A stretch of 64,000 nt of DNA, taken from the NCBI RefSeq assembly GCF_900100965.1, contig NZ_FMUJ01000011.1, positions 1 to 64,000 on the forward strand. Reading direction: 5' to 3'. The translations under genes and the position numbers were made by a program. This stretch comes from Variovorax sp. EL159. GTDB taxonomy: Bacteria > Pseudomonadota > Gammaproteobacteria > Burkholderiales > Burkholderiaceae_C. Below the pieces are notes generated by a model. It did no database searches. It was not told the DNA's origin and saw only the letters and a list, made by a program, of their open reading frames with translations. Positions 45,182-53,850 of this stretch are shown in pieces (within the stretch, counting starts at the first letter, position 1; each line of letters begins with the position of its first letter).

Positions 45182-45817
45182 TTATCCGAGGTATTTGCCC
45201 CTCAGGTAATCAAGGTAAGCCCTCGATTCGCTCGAAACATACGGAGAAACCAGCGTGAGTGTGTAGAAAGCCGCCAATCCGGGGTCGGCCTGCGCCAGCG
45301 CATCGCGCCCCGGCACGAGCCGCTCGAACGACAGCCAGCAGGTGGTGGTGAAGACCATCTGCAACGCCAGGATGCGGGCCTGCTCGGCGCTGGTCTCGAT
45401 CACGCCCGAGGCCACCAGCCCTTCGCACAGCGCCTGGGCCGCGAGCAGGTTCTGCGCGGTGAGCGCCTGCGCGCGCTGCCCGAGCGCCGGGTATTCGCTG
45501 GCCAGGAAGGCCATGTCGCGGTAGATGAATCGGTATTCGTCGATGGCCTCGAAGCGCAGGTGCAGCGCGAGCCAGAGGTCGTCGATGGCGGCGATGGAGG
45601 CCGACGAGCCGTTGAGCGCTTCCATGCGCTGCTCGAAGCGCCGGAACAGCCATTCGACGATGAGCTGCTTGGCCTTGAAGTGGTAGTGCAGGTTGCCCGG
45701 GCTCATGCCGAGCTCGGCTGCGATCTTGTGGGTCGACACGGCGGCGAGGCCTTCCGCATTGAACAGCGCAAGGCTGGTCTGCAGGATGCGATCGCGCGTG
45801 GTGTTGGAACTGGCCAC
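45182..45817 (-). CDS. TetR-family regulator of the granule cluster (PhaD-like position)
   Basis: A 211-residue regulator starting with GTG at 45817. The helix-turn-helix is TRDRILQTSLALFNAEGLAA with STHKIAAELGMSPGNLHYHF, close to the TetR consensus. The rest is helical with Trp/Phe-rich segments suited to a hydrophobic ligand. It lies between a phasin-like gene and an alpha/beta hydrolase, the sort of place PhaD occupies in Pseudomonas pha clusters, where it senses a polyester-metabolism intermediate. The assignment as a granule regulator is inferred. It starts 27 bases after the upstream phasin-like stop. Confidence 0.85.
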   Translation of the reverse strand: MASSNTTRDRILQTSLALFNAEGLAAVSTHKIAAELGMSPGNLHYHFKAKQLIVEWLFRRFEQRMEALNGSSASIAAIDDLWLALHLRFEAIDEYRFIYRDMAFLASEYPALGQRAQALTAQNLLAAQALCEGLVASGVIETSAEQARILALQMVFTTTCWLSFERLVPGRDALAQADPGLAAFYTLTLVSPYVSSESRAYLDYLRGKYLG

Positions 45818-45844
45818 AACCGGCGGGCTTGTGCTGCGGGCGGT

Positions 45845-46354
45845 TCAGCGCTTGCCGCTGTTGCTGCTGCGGCTGCTGCCGCGCGGGCCGGCGGCGGGCT
45901 TCTCCAGCTTTGCGAGGCGTTCGCGCAGTTGCGCGACCTCGTCGCGCAGCGCCTGCACCTCCTGCACGCTGGGCATGCCCAAGCGCTGCATGGCGGTGGC
46001 GACGCGCTGGTCGAACACGTCCTCGAACTTGCGGATGCCGAAGCTGTCGAGGCTGGGAAAGCCCCGCGTGAGCGCGGCCTTGGCGCCGGCGCCGAGGGTG
46101 GCGTCGACCTTGCCGTGCCCGATGCCGAGCAGGCCTTCGATCACGTTGGCCTGGCGCTTGGCGACGTCGTTGCGCACGTTGTCCAGTGCCTTGAGGCCGG
46201 CACGCAGCAGGCCTTCGGCCTTGCCGGGCGCATCGGCTTTTTTGGCAGCAGGTGCCGCCTTGCGGGGCGCCGCTTTCTTCTTCGCGGCAGGTGTCTTCCT
46301 GGCAGGCGCCGCCTTCTTCTTCAACTTTGCAGTTTCGTCAGGAAGGGTCGCCAT
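45845..46354 (-). CDS. Phasin-family protein with histone-like N-terminal tail
   Basis: A 169-residue protein. Residues 10-45 are a Lys/Ala/Pro-rich tail (KLKKKAAPARKTPAAKKKAA) like histone H1 and the DNA-binding tail of PhaF. Residues 48-115 are the phasin-like helix (LLRAGLKALDNVRNDVAKRQ), and residues 125-152 a coiled coil (VQEVQALRDEVAQLRERLAK), the PhaF/PhaI oligomerisation pattern. PhaF binds polyhydroxyalkanoate granules and the nucleoid to share granules between daughter cells. Here the tail is at the opposite end to PhaF. A terminator lies upstream between this gene and the previous one, so it may have its own promoter. Confidence 0.85.
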   Translation of the reverse strand: MATLPDETAKLKKKAAPARKTPAAKKKAAPRKAAPAAKKADAPGKAEGLLRAGLKALDNVRNDVAKRQANVIEGLLGIGHGKVDATLGAGAKAALTRGFPSLDSFGIRKFEDVFDQRVATAMQRLGMPSVQEVQALRDEVAQLRERLAKLEKPAAGPRGSSRSSNSGKR

Positions 46355-46371
46355 GCAGTGCTCCAGATACC

Positions 46372-46403
46372 GGAAAAAAGGAAAAGGGCGCCATCAGGCG
46401 CCC
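46372..46403 (-). terminator. Rho-independent terminator between the two phasin-like genes
   Basis: On the minus strand GGGCGCC pairs with GGCGCCC around a four-base loop, followed by a pyrimidine run with many Ts. It sits just after the stop of the gene ending at 46409, separating it from the phasin gene. Confidence 0.85.
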
Positions 46404-46408
46404 CGGGG

Positions 46409-46963
46409 TCAGGCTGCCTTGCGGGCAGCAGCGCGGCGAACCGGCTTCTTGGCCACGGCGGCCTTGGCCTTGACGGTGCGCACCGGCTTGGCTTCTTCGG
46501 TGCCGCTCACGCGGGCTTCGATCTGCTTGGTGCCGGCGACGATGCGGTCGGCGATCTGCACCGAGACGGTGGCGATCGGCTGGTGGATGGCGCTCAGGGT
46601 GTTGATGACCGAGGTGGCCACCGGCGATTCGACGCGGGCCACGCGGCCAGCCACGGTTTCGATGCCGCTGGTGGTGCCGGCGGCAACGCGGTCCATCACG
46701 TTCACGATGCGGCTGGTGTCGATGTCCAGGCGGTTGGCCAGGAAACCGTTGATCTTTTCCTGCGCGCCGATCAGGTTGGCCTTGACCTGCTCGCTCACCA
46801 GCGGAATCTGGCGGTTGCCCAGGAAGTTGCTGTAGCGCGAAGCGGCGCCGCCGAGCAGGCGATGCACGCCGGTGCGGTAGGCGCCGACGAGGGTCTTGCC
46901 AGCGTCGTTGTACTGACCGACGACGTGGATGGCTGCGGAAGCGATGGTGGTTTGCGTGGACAT
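46409..46963 (-). CDS. Phasin-like helical protein with basic C-terminal tail
   Basis: A 184-residue protein, mostly amphipathic helix in residues 1-150 (for example QVKANLIGAQEKINGFLANR and VESPVATSVINTLSAIHQPI), with a Lys/Ala/Arg-rich tail from about 155 (KPVRTVKAKAAVAKKPVRRA). The helical region lacks clear family hallmarks but resembles phasins in composition. The tail suggests DNA or polyanion binding, as in PhaF. AAGGAAAT supports the ATG at 46963. It lies between the WS/DGAT gene and the phasin-family gene on the same strand and ends at a strong terminator. Confidence 0.65.
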   Translation of the reverse strand: MSTQTTIASAAIHVVGQYNDAGKTLVGAYRTGVHRLLGGAASRYSNFLGNRQIPLVSEQVKANLIGAQEKINGFLANRLDIDTSRIVNVMDRVAAGTTSGIETVAGRVARVESPVATSVINTLSAIHQPIATVSVQIADRIVAGTKQIEARVSGTEEAKPVRTVKAKAAVAKKPVRRAAARKAA

Positions 46964-47105
46964 GGTGATTTCCTTGAAGTTGATGGGCTCGTTCGCGGTG
47001 AATCGCGATGGGCCCATCTTCTTCCGCGGGGCCTAGGCCTGGAAAACTAGAACGGTTGGAAATCTAGTCCAACTGCCCCAATTTTTGCCAGGCCGGGCCA
47101 GCCGA

Positions 47106-48827
47106 TCATGCCGCAGCAGCCCTGGGCGCCCCGGCGCGCTTGGCCGGTGCGGCGGCCTTGCGGGCCACGGGCTTGGGCGCGGCCTTTTTCGCCACGGTCT
47201 TGATGGCTGTCTTGGCAGCCGTCTTTGCGGGCGCCTTCCGGGCCACGGCCTTGACCGGCGCGGCGGCCTTGCGGCTGGCGCTCACGGGAGCCTTCTTGCG
47301 CGCGGCGGGCTTCTTTGCAGCGGGCGCGGCCTTGGCGGCTGGCGCGGGTTCGTCGGCGGGCGCCGGGGCTGCCGCCTTCGCAGGCGCGGCAGTGGCCCCC
47401 GCGGCGGCCGGATGCTTGTGCGTGAGGTCCATCAGCAGCTTGTGCTCGGCCAGCATGTAGTCGCCGATCTCGGTGATGTCGGGCACGGCGCGACGGCAGG
47501 CGATCAGGCCGTAGTCCATGCGGCCGTTGTAGCTCTGCACCGTCACGTTCAGGGCCGTGCCGTGGCTGGCGATCGACACCGGGTAGTAGCAGGTGACCAG
47601 CGCCCCCGCGAAGTACATCGGAAACGGCGCGCCCGCCACGTTGGAGATAGCCACGTTGGCCGCCGGCGGCAACAGGTTGACGATGCCCGAGCGTCCCACC
47701 ATCGAAGCGATGCCCGACACCAGCCAGGGCGCGGCGAAGGTTGGGAAGTCGTCGAGGATGACGGCCTTGAAGCGGTTCATCGTCGACTTCGAGCTGGTCG
47801 ACGAGGCGTTGATGGCCTTCAGCCGCTGGATCGGGTCGGTGATGTCGGTCGCCAGGCTCACGAGGATCATGCTGGCCTGGTTGTTGGCCGTCTGGTCGCC
47901 CGCTTCGCGCAGGCTCACCGGCACGCCGGCCACCAGCGGCTTGGCCGGCAGCTCGTTGTTGTCGGCCAGGTAGTGGCGCAGCGCGCCGGCCACGGTGGCC
48001 ATGACCACGTCGTTGAGCGACACGCCGAAATGCTTGGCGATGTACTTGGTCTCGGCCAGCGAGATGGTGCGGCCGGCAAAGGTGCGCTGGTTGGTGATCG
48101 ACACGTTGAGCGAGGTGCGCGGCGCGAAGAGGTTGAACTTCTTCGGCGCGGCGGCGGCGTCTTTCTCGGCCGCCTTCTCGTCGGGCCTGGCCAGGCCGCC
48201 GAGCGCGCGCGCAATGGCGGGCGCCATCTTGAAGAGCTTCACGTACTGCTGCGCGGTGTTGCGCAGCGCGGCGGTGGCAAGCTCGGCCATGCCCAGCTGG
48301 TAGCCGCTGGCACGCGGACGCGAACGCGGCGGCTTCACCACGCGGCCCGTGGGCTCCAGGTCGAAGATGGCCTTGCCGACTTCCACGCCGGCCTGCCCGT
48401 CGATGCCCGCGTGGTGCACCTTGGTGTAGAGCGCCACCTGCCCGCTCTTGAGGCCATCGATGATGAAGAACTCCCACATCGGCCGGCTGCGGTCGATGAG
48501 CGTGGAATGCAGCCGCGCCACGTATTGCTGCAACTGCCGGTTGGTTCCGGGCTTGGGCAGCGTGATGTGGCGCACGTGGTAGTCGAGGTCGATGTCGTCG
48601 TCCTCCACCCACACCGGGTTGGTCATATCGAAGGGCATCAGCGCGAGCTTGCGCGTGAACACGTCGGCCAGGTGGATGCGGCTGGCCATGAACTTCTTGG
48701 CGTCTTCGTAGAAGTCGCCCTTGTAGCCCTTGGGCAAGTCCAGCACGTTGAGCGAGCCCACGTGCATCGGCATCTCGGGGGTCTCCAGGTGCAGGAAGGT
48801 GGCATCAAGACCGCTCAGGTGTTTCAT
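47106..48827 (-). CDS. Wax ester synthase/diacylglycerol acyltransferase with histone-like tail
   Basis: A 573-residue bifunctional acyltransferase (WS/DGAT). Residues 1-465 are the family: MKHLSGLDATFLHLETPEMP opening, catalytic TKVHHAGIDGQAGVEV (H138-H139-x3-D142-G143 region), and SNVAGAPFPMYFAGA near the C-terminal subdomain. Such enzymes make wax esters or triacylglycerol at inclusion bodies from fatty acyl-CoA. Residues about 470-573 are a repetitive Ala/Lys/Pro tail (AAKKPAARKKAPVSASRKAA), absent from typical members and like the tails on the two following proteins. AAGGAGA supports the start at 48827. Confidence 0.9.
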   Translation of the reverse strand: MKHLSGLDATFLHLETPEMPMHVGSLNVLDLPKGYKGDFYEDAKKFMASRIHLADVFTRKLALMPFDMTNPVWVEDDDIDLDYHVRHITLPKPGTNRQLQQYVARLHSTLIDRSRPMWEFFIIDGLKSGQVALYTKVHHAGIDGQAGVEVGKAIFDLEPTGRVVKPPRSRPRASGYQLGMAELATAALRNTAQQYVKLFKMAPAIARALGGLARPDEKAAEKDAAAAPKKFNLFAPRTSLNVSITNQRTFAGRTISLAETKYIAKHFGVSLNDVVMATVAGALRHYLADNNELPAKPLVAGVPVSLREAGDQTANNQASMILVSLATDITDPIQRLKAINASSTSSKSTMNRFKAVILDDFPTFAAPWLVSGIASMVGRSGIVNLLPPAANVAISNVAGAPFPMYFAGALVTCYYPVSIASHGTALNVTVQSYNGRMDYGLIACRRAVPDITEIGDYMLAEHKLLMDLTHKHPAAAGATAAPAKAAAPAPADEPAPAAKAAPAAKKPAARKKAPVSASRKAAAPVKAVARKAPAKTAAKTAIKTVAKKAAPKPVARKAAAPAKRAGAPRAAAA

Positions 48828-48978
48828 GTGTTGTGTCTCCTTGGTGGGGCATGCGCCGATTGGCAGGATACCGTGCACATCGCGTTTAGGGGCCTCGCCT
48901 TCTTCAGTGTTTCCACCGGGGGGAAGGCACCGGCGGGACAGGGGTTTGCCCCAAGTAATGCCAAAGTGCCCGTGGTGC

Positions 48979-49003
48979 GTTGGCACAAACAAAGGGTGCC
49001 AAC
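48979..49003. promoter_or_regulatory. Inverted repeat between WS/DGAT and S9 peptidase genes
   Basis: GTTGGCAC (48979-48986) and GTGCCAAC (48996-49003) are perfect 8-base arms separated by 9 bases, lying in the 250-base divergent intergenic region. A plausible regulator site; no promoter hexamers can be assigned with it. The rest of the intergenic region shows nothing notable. Confidence 0.4.
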
Positions 49004-49077
49004 AAACCGGTCTGCGGCATGGGCCCGAACAAAGGCTCACAGACCTTTCTTTCACGGGGGCTTCGTACACTGGCCCC

Positions 49078-51150
49078 ATGACACAAAGCCTTTCTCCGCA
49101 GCAGCAGCAGCAACCACAGCCGCCAGACGACGCACACCTCTGGCTCGAAGACATCGACGGCGATGCGCAACTGGCCTGGGCACGGCAGGAGAACGCGAAG
49201 ACCGTGCAGGCCCATGCGCAGTCGCCCGCGTTCAAGGCGCTCGAGCAGGGCATCCTCGAGGTGCTCGACTCCGACGAGCGCATTCCCATGGTCCGCAAGA
49301 TCGGCCCGGGCTACTACAACTTCTGGCGCGACAAGACGCATCCGAAGGGCCTCTGGCGCCGCACCACGCTGGCCGAGTACCGCAAGCCGCAGCCCGCATG
49401 GGAGACCGTGCTCGACCTCGACGCGCTGGCCGCGGCCGACGGCGAGAACTGGGTGTGGCACGGCGCCGACTGCCTCGACCCCGACTACAAGCGCTGCCTG
49501 ATCTCGCTGTCGCGCGGCGGTGCCGATGCCGACGTGGTGCGCGAGTTCGATCTTGATGCCAAGCAGTTCGTCGAAGGCGGCTTCACGCTGCCCGAGGCCA
49601 AGAACCACGTGGGCTGGAAAGACATCGACCACCTCTACGTGGCCACCGACTTCGGCCCCGGCTCGATGACCAGCTCCAGCTACCCGCGCATCGTGAAGGA
49701 ATGGAAGCGCGGCACGCCGCTGGCCAGCGCCGTCACGGTGTACGAAGGCGCCCACGAAGACATGTCGGTCAGCGCCTACCGCGACAACACGCCCGGCTTC
49801 GAGCGCGACTTCGTGTCGCGCCAGATCGACTTCTATGAAAGCGAGACCTGGCTGCGCCACGCCGACGGGCAGCTCGTCAAGATCGACGTGCCCGACGACT
49901 CCAACATGGAGGTCACGCGCGAGTGGATGCTGATCGAGCCGCGCGAAGACTGGACCGTGGGCGGCACGACCTACGTCTCGGGCTCGCTGCTGGCCACGAA
50001 GTTCGACGACTTCATGGCGGGCAAGCGCGAGATCACCGTGCTGTTCGAGCCCGACGACACCACCGCGCTGGACGGCCATTCGTGGACGCGCCACCACCTG
50101 ATCCTGAACGTGATGCACGACGTGGTGAACCGCCTCGAAGTGCTCACGCCACCCGCCGGCGGCACCGGCGCGTGGACGCGCGAAAGCCTGGGCGGCGCGC
50201 CGGCGCTCTCGACCATCGACGCCGGCGGCATCGACGAGGACGAGAACGACGACTACTTCCTGACGGTGAGCGGCTTCCTGCAGCCGACCACGCTCTACAT
50301 CGGCACCATCGGCCAGGGCGAGCCCCAGGTGCTGAAGGACAGCCCCGCCTTCTTCGATGCCTCGCGCTACCGGGTGAGCCAGCATTTCACGGCCTCGAAA
50401 GACGGCACGCGCGTGCCCTACTTCGAGATCGCCGCCAAAGACCTAGTCGCCAACGGCAAGAACCCGACGCTGCAATACGCCTACGGCGGCTTCGAGATTT
50501 CGCTGCAGCCCAGCTACAGCGGCAGCATCGGCCGCGCATGGCTCGACCAGGGCGGCGTGTACGTCATCGCCAACATCCGCGGCGGCGGCGAATACGGCCC
50601 GCGCTGGCACCAGGCGGCACTGCAAGAGAACCGGCTGCGCACCTGCGAAGACTTCGCGGCCGTGTCCGAAGACCTGTTCGCGCGTCACATCACATCGCCC
50701 GCGCACCTGGGCGCGATGGGCGGCAGCAACGGCGGCCTGCTGATGGGCAACATGCTCACGCTGTACCCGCAGCTCTACGGCGCCATCGTGAGCGAGGTGG
50801 CGCTGCTCGACATGAAGCGCTACACGCACCTGTCGGCCGGCGCTTCATGGATCGCCGAGTACGGCGACCCGGACCAGCCCGAGGAGTGGGCCTGGATCAA
50901 GGCCTTCTCGCCCTACGAGAACGCGAAGCCGGGCCAGGCGTATCCGCCCGCCCTCTTCACCACCTCGACGCGCGACGACCGCGTGGGCCCGGTGCACGCG
51001 CGCAAGATGCACGCGAAGATGGTCGGGCTCGGCCACGACAGCAGCTTCTACGAGAACATGGAAGGCGGCCATAGCGCGGCGGCGGACAACAAGGAATCGG
51101 CCTTCATGGATGCGCTGGGCTACGCGTACCTGTGGCATCACATCCGGTAG
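49078..51150 (+). CDS. S9-family prolyl oligopeptidase
   Basis: A 690-residue cytosolic serine peptidase with no signal peptide. The N-terminal propeller (about 70-420) precedes the alpha/beta hydrolase. The catalytic set is complete: GAMGGSNGGLLMGNM with Ser550, RDDRVGP with Asp633, and EGGHSAA with His665. The family cleaves short peptides after proline. The start at 49078 gives MTQSLSPQQQQQ, a polyglutamine leader; longer in-frame upstream sequence overlaps the WS/DGAT gene and has no homology. It is divergent from WS/DGAT and stands alone. Confidence 0.92.
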   Translation: MTQSLSPQQQQQPQPPDDAHLWLEDIDGDAQLAWARQENAKTVQAHAQSPAFKALEQGILEVLDSDERIPMVRKIGPGYYNFWRDKTHPKGLWRRTTLAEYRKPQPAWETVLDLDALAAADGENWVWHGADCLDPDYKRCLISLSRGGADADVVREFDLDAKQFVEGGFTLPEAKNHVGWKDIDHLYVATDFGPGSMTSSSYPRIVKEWKRGTPLASAVTVYEGAHEDMSVSAYRDNTPGFERDFVSRQIDFYESETWLRHADGQLVKIDVPDDSNMEVTREWMLIEPREDWTVGGTTYVSGSLLATKFDDFMAGKREITVLFEPDDTTALDGHSWTRHHLILNVMHDVVNRLEVLTPPAGGTGAWTRESLGGAPALSTIDAGGIDEDENDDYFLTVSGFLQPTTLYIGTIGQGEPQVLKDSPAFFDASRYRVSQHFTASKDGTRVPYFEIAAKDLVANGKNPTLQYAYGGFEISLQPSYSGSIGRAWLDQGGVYVIANIRGGGEYGPRWHQAALQENRLRTCEDFAAVSEDLFARHITSPAHLGAMGGSNGGLLMGNMLTLYPQLYGAIVSEVALLDMKRYTHLSAGASWIAEYGDPDQPEEWAWIKAFSPYENAKPGQAYPPALFTTSTRDDRVGPVHARKMHAKMVGLGHDSSFYENMEGGHSAAADNKESAFMDALGYAYLWHHIR

Positions 51151-51185
51151 CCCCTTAGAGCGGTCAAGCGACAAAGCGCCCTGGT

Positions 51186-51593
51186 CTACTTCATGAAGAC
51201 CGGCTCGACGACCTGCCCGCTGCCGTAGCCGTCGTCGTCTTCGTAGCGCTGGTAGCGGCGCCGCTCCTGCCGGTCCAGCCGCTCGCGCAGTTCCCCGCAG
51301 GTCATGGGGCGGCCGGTGCTGTAGCGGCCGTCCTGGCAGGGGTCGACGGGCCGGCGCCCGGCGTCGTCGAAGCGATGGCGGCGCGCCCAGGCTTCGTCGC
51401 GGTCCAGCTGCCGAAGGACCTCGGCGCAATCCATGGGCCTGCCCTGGCTGTAGCGGCCATCGCGGCAAGGGTCGTAGGCGGGAGGCTCGCGGTCGAAGAC
51501 CGACACCACCTCGGCCATCGCCGCGGAGGCGAACCACAACGCCGCCGCCAGGACAACGACCTCCAGAAGCTCGACCGTATAGAAGCTGCGCAT
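51186..51593 (-). CDS. Small membrane-anchored protein with duplicated Cys motif
   Basis: A 135-residue protein with one N-terminal hydrophobic segment (VELLEVVVLAAALWFASAAM). The outside part holds a duplication: YDPCRDGRYSQGRPMDCAEV with RQLDRDE, then VDPCQDGRYSTGRPMTCGEL with RERLDRQE. Each copy has two Cys residues about 14 apart, suggesting a disulfide-stapled loop. I do not recognise a family. It is divergent from the two-component system at 51793, with direct repeats between them, so it may be a target or an accessory sensor of that system. Confidence 0.7.
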   Translation of the reverse strand: MRSFYTVELLEVVVLAAALWFASAAMAEVVSVFDREPPAYDPCRDGRYSQGRPMDCAEVLRQLDRDEAWARRHRFDDAGRRPVDPCQDGRYSTGRPMTCGELRERLDRQERRRYQRYEDDDGYGSGQVVEPVFMK

Positions 51594-51647
51594 GCTGTCT
51601 GTTCTCCGCGCCCGGCGGGCGTCGTTCGTTGGCAATGCGGCGGATCT

Positions 51648-51673
51648 TGTTCCACGAACATGGTGTGAACATG
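51648..51673. promoter_or_regulatory. Candidate response-regulator site
   Basis: GAACATG occurs twice with an 11-base period (51656 and 51667), the spacing of OmpR-family tandem half-sites. The first copy is part of the inverted repeat TGTTC-cac-GAACA. It lies between the small membrane protein gene and the response regulator gene, on the shared upstream region. Confidence 0.4.
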
Positions 51674-51792
51674 ACGTCGGCATCCGGTCGGCAGGGGTCG
51701 GTGGACGCAATACTGATGCAATGCGGCCTGCCTAAAGTGCGGCACGCCGGGGCTCCGGCGACGCAGCTCTTTTGTTTGGAAGGACATGCACG

Positions 51793-52467
51793 GTGCGCAT
51801 CCTGCTGGTGGAAGACGAACCCGAAATGGCGTCGGTGCTGCGCATTGCGCTGCACAAGCGCGGCATCCTCGTGGACCATGCCGACACGCTGGCCAGCGGC
51901 GCGCGCCATGTCGACTCCACGCCCTACAACGCGCTGGTGCTCGACCGCCGGCTGCCCGACGGCGACGGCCTGGCGCTGGTGTCGGAGCTGCGCGCCGCGG
52001 GCAACCCCGTGCCGGTGCTGATGCTCACGGCCCGCGATGCGCTGGACGACCGCGTGGCCGGGCTCGATGCGGGCGCCGACGACTACCTCGGCAAGCCCTT
52101 CGCGGTCGAGGAGCTGCTGGCCCGCATCCGCGCCCTGCTCCGAAGGCCGGCCGCCACGCAGGCTGACGCGCTGCAGATCGCGGCGTTGTCTTTCGACTTC
52201 ACGCATTGCGAAGCCAGCGTCGCCGGCCAGCGGATGGAACTGCCGCGCCGCGAACTGCTGGCGCTCGAAGCGCTGGTGCGGCGCGCCGGCCGCACCGTGC
52301 TGCGCGCCGCACTGGAGCGCGCGGTGTTCGGCTTCGATGCGGAGATCCAGTCGAACGCCCTCGAAACGCACGTGTCGCGCCTGCGCAAGAAGCTCGCGGA
52401 CAGCAACGCCGGCATCGAGATCTGCAGCATCCGCGGCGTCGGCTACCTGTTGCGGCCGCTGCCATGA
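51793..52467 (+). CDS. OmpR/PhoB-family response regulator
   Basis: A 224-residue regulator. The receiver has acidic pocket E8/D9, phosphoacceptor D51 (LVLDRRLPDG), T79 and K101 (LGKPFAVEELLARI). The C-terminal winged helix spans about 130-222, with the recognition helix in NALETHVSRLRKKL and wing in SIRGVGYLLRP. The start is GTG at 51793 with AAGGA eight bases upstream. Its stop overlaps the kinase ATG (ATGA), so the two are translationally coupled. The regulated process is unknown. Confidence 0.93.
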   Translation: MRILLVEDEPEMASVLRIALHKRGILVDHADTLASGARHVDSTPYNALVLDRRLPDGDGLALVSELRAAGNPVPVLMLTARDALDDRVAGLDAGADDYLGKPFAVEELLARIRALLRRPAATQADALQIAALSFDFTHCEASVAGQRMELPRRELLALEALVRRAGRTVLRAALERAVFGFDAEIQSNALETHVSRLRKKLADSNAGIEICSIRGVGYLLRPLP

Positions 52468-53840
52468 CGCCACCGGCACCGCCCACGCTCAAGCGCCGGC
52501 TGATCCGCCAGCTGGTGCTGCTGCAGGTGGCCATTCAATTGGTGGTGATCGGCGCGCTGGTGGCGTCGGGGCACCTGGTCAACTTCAGCTCGCCCGAGAA
52601 CACCATCGAGATCCTGCAGGAGGCCGTGGCGCGCGATGCGGGCGGCACGCTTTCCATGCGGCCGACGCAGCGCCTGATCGCGCTGCGCAAGACCGTGCCG
52701 CATCTCTGGTTCTCGATCCGCGACCACCAGGGCCGCCAGGTGGTGGAAGGCCAGATACCGCCCGAGTTCGCGCGCATCGGCGACACGCTCGACGCGGTGC
52801 GCCAGGCACGGCTGGGCTGGAACGCGGGCGACCCGCCACGGCAGGCCGCGCGCATGCGCTGGGTCGACTCGGCGGCGGGCGACGTTCAGATCCTGACAGG
52901 GCCGGACAGCCCCGTCACCTGGCGCAACCTGGGCCTTGCGCTGTTGCTGCTGGTGGTCGAGCTGGTGTTGCCGATCATGGCGATCACCGTCACGGCAACG
53001 CTGCTGGCCACGCACTTCGTGGTGAAGCGGACCTTGACCGGGCTGAACGCGGCAGCGGCACGCGCGGGCCAGATCGACGCCGACCAGCGCGGCGTGCGCC
53101 TGCCGCTGTCCGATGTGCCGGGCGAGGTGGCCACGCTGGTGGGCGCCTTCAACGACGCGCTGCAGCGGCTCGACGACGGGCACGCGCGCCACGAGCGTTT
53201 TCTGGCCGATGCCGCGCACGAGCTGCGCACGCCGCTGGCCATCCTGAACACCCGGCTCGAGAACCTGCCGGACAGCGCCGAGAAGCACCGCCTGCTGGCC
53301 GATGCCGCGCGCCTGTCGGTGCTGGCGGGCCAACTGCTGGACCTGCAACGCATGAAGGGCCATGCCGGCCGGCTGCAGCGCATCGACCTGGTGGAGATGG
53401 CACGCGACGTGGTCGCCGAGATGGCGCCGCTGGCGCTGGCCGCGGGCTACGAGATTTCGCTTGAGGCACAGGCGGCATCCGTCGAGACGGAAGGCGACCG
53501 CGATGCGCTGGCGCGCGCGCTGACCAACCTCGTGCAGAACGCCATCGACCACGCCGGCGGCCATGGCAGCGTGGTGGTGCGGGTCGATGCCGCAGGCCAT
53601 GTCGATGTGATCGACGATGGGCCGGGCATTCCGCAGGCGCAGCGCGCGGATGTCTTCAAGCCCTTCTACCGTGCGCACGCCACCGGGCCCGGTGCCGGGC
53701 TCGGGCTGAGCCTGGTGCGGGAGATCGTGCGCCAGCATGGCGGCGATGTCTCTCTGCACGACGGCCCTCAGGGCGGTGCGCTGTTCCGCATGCGCCTGCC
53801 GCTGGCCGGGGCGGGCCGCCCCACTTCCCTTCACCCCTGA
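52464..53840 (+). CDS. Sensor histidine kinase
   Basis: A 458-residue membrane kinase. Two membrane segments (about 18-36 and 155-180) bracket a 120-residue periplasmic sensor. After a HAMP-like linker, the H-box is DAAHELRTPLAIL with His252, the N-box is LTNLVQNAIDHAGG, and the G-boxes are VIDDGPGIP and GLGLSLVREI. It should phosphorylate the preceding OmpR-type regulator. The signal sensed cannot be read from sequence. The next gene follows 10 bases later, so the system may be co-transcribed with the sterol desaturase-like gene. Confidence 0.92.
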   Translation: MTPPAPPTLKRRLIRQLVLLQVAIQLVVIGALVASGHLVNFSSPENTIEILQEAVARDAGGTLSMRPTQRLIALRKTVPHLWFSIRDHQGRQVVEGQIPPEFARIGDTLDAVRQARLGWNAGDPPRQAARMRWVDSAAGDVQILTGPDSPVTWRNLGLALLLLVVELVLPIMAITVTATLLATHFVVKRTLTGLNAAAARAGQIDADQRGVRLPLSDVPGEVATLVGAFNDALQRLDDGHARHERFLADAAHELRTPLAILNTRLENLPDSAEKHRLLADAARLSVLAGQLLDLQRMKGHAGRLQRIDLVEMARDVVAEMAPLALAAGYEISLEAQAASVETEGDRDALARALTNLVQNAIDHAGGHGSVVVRVDAAGHVDVIDDGPGIPQAQRADVFKPFYRAHATGPGAGLGLSLVREIVRQHGGDVSLHDGPQGGALFRMRLPLAGAGRPTSLHP

Positions 53841-53850
53841 GAACACCCGA

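Noticed and set aside
48979..49000. Possible sigma54 promoter around TTGGCAC
   Set aside because: The TGGCAC part fits a -24 element, but no TTGC lies at the required spacing; the inverted repeat is a better reading.
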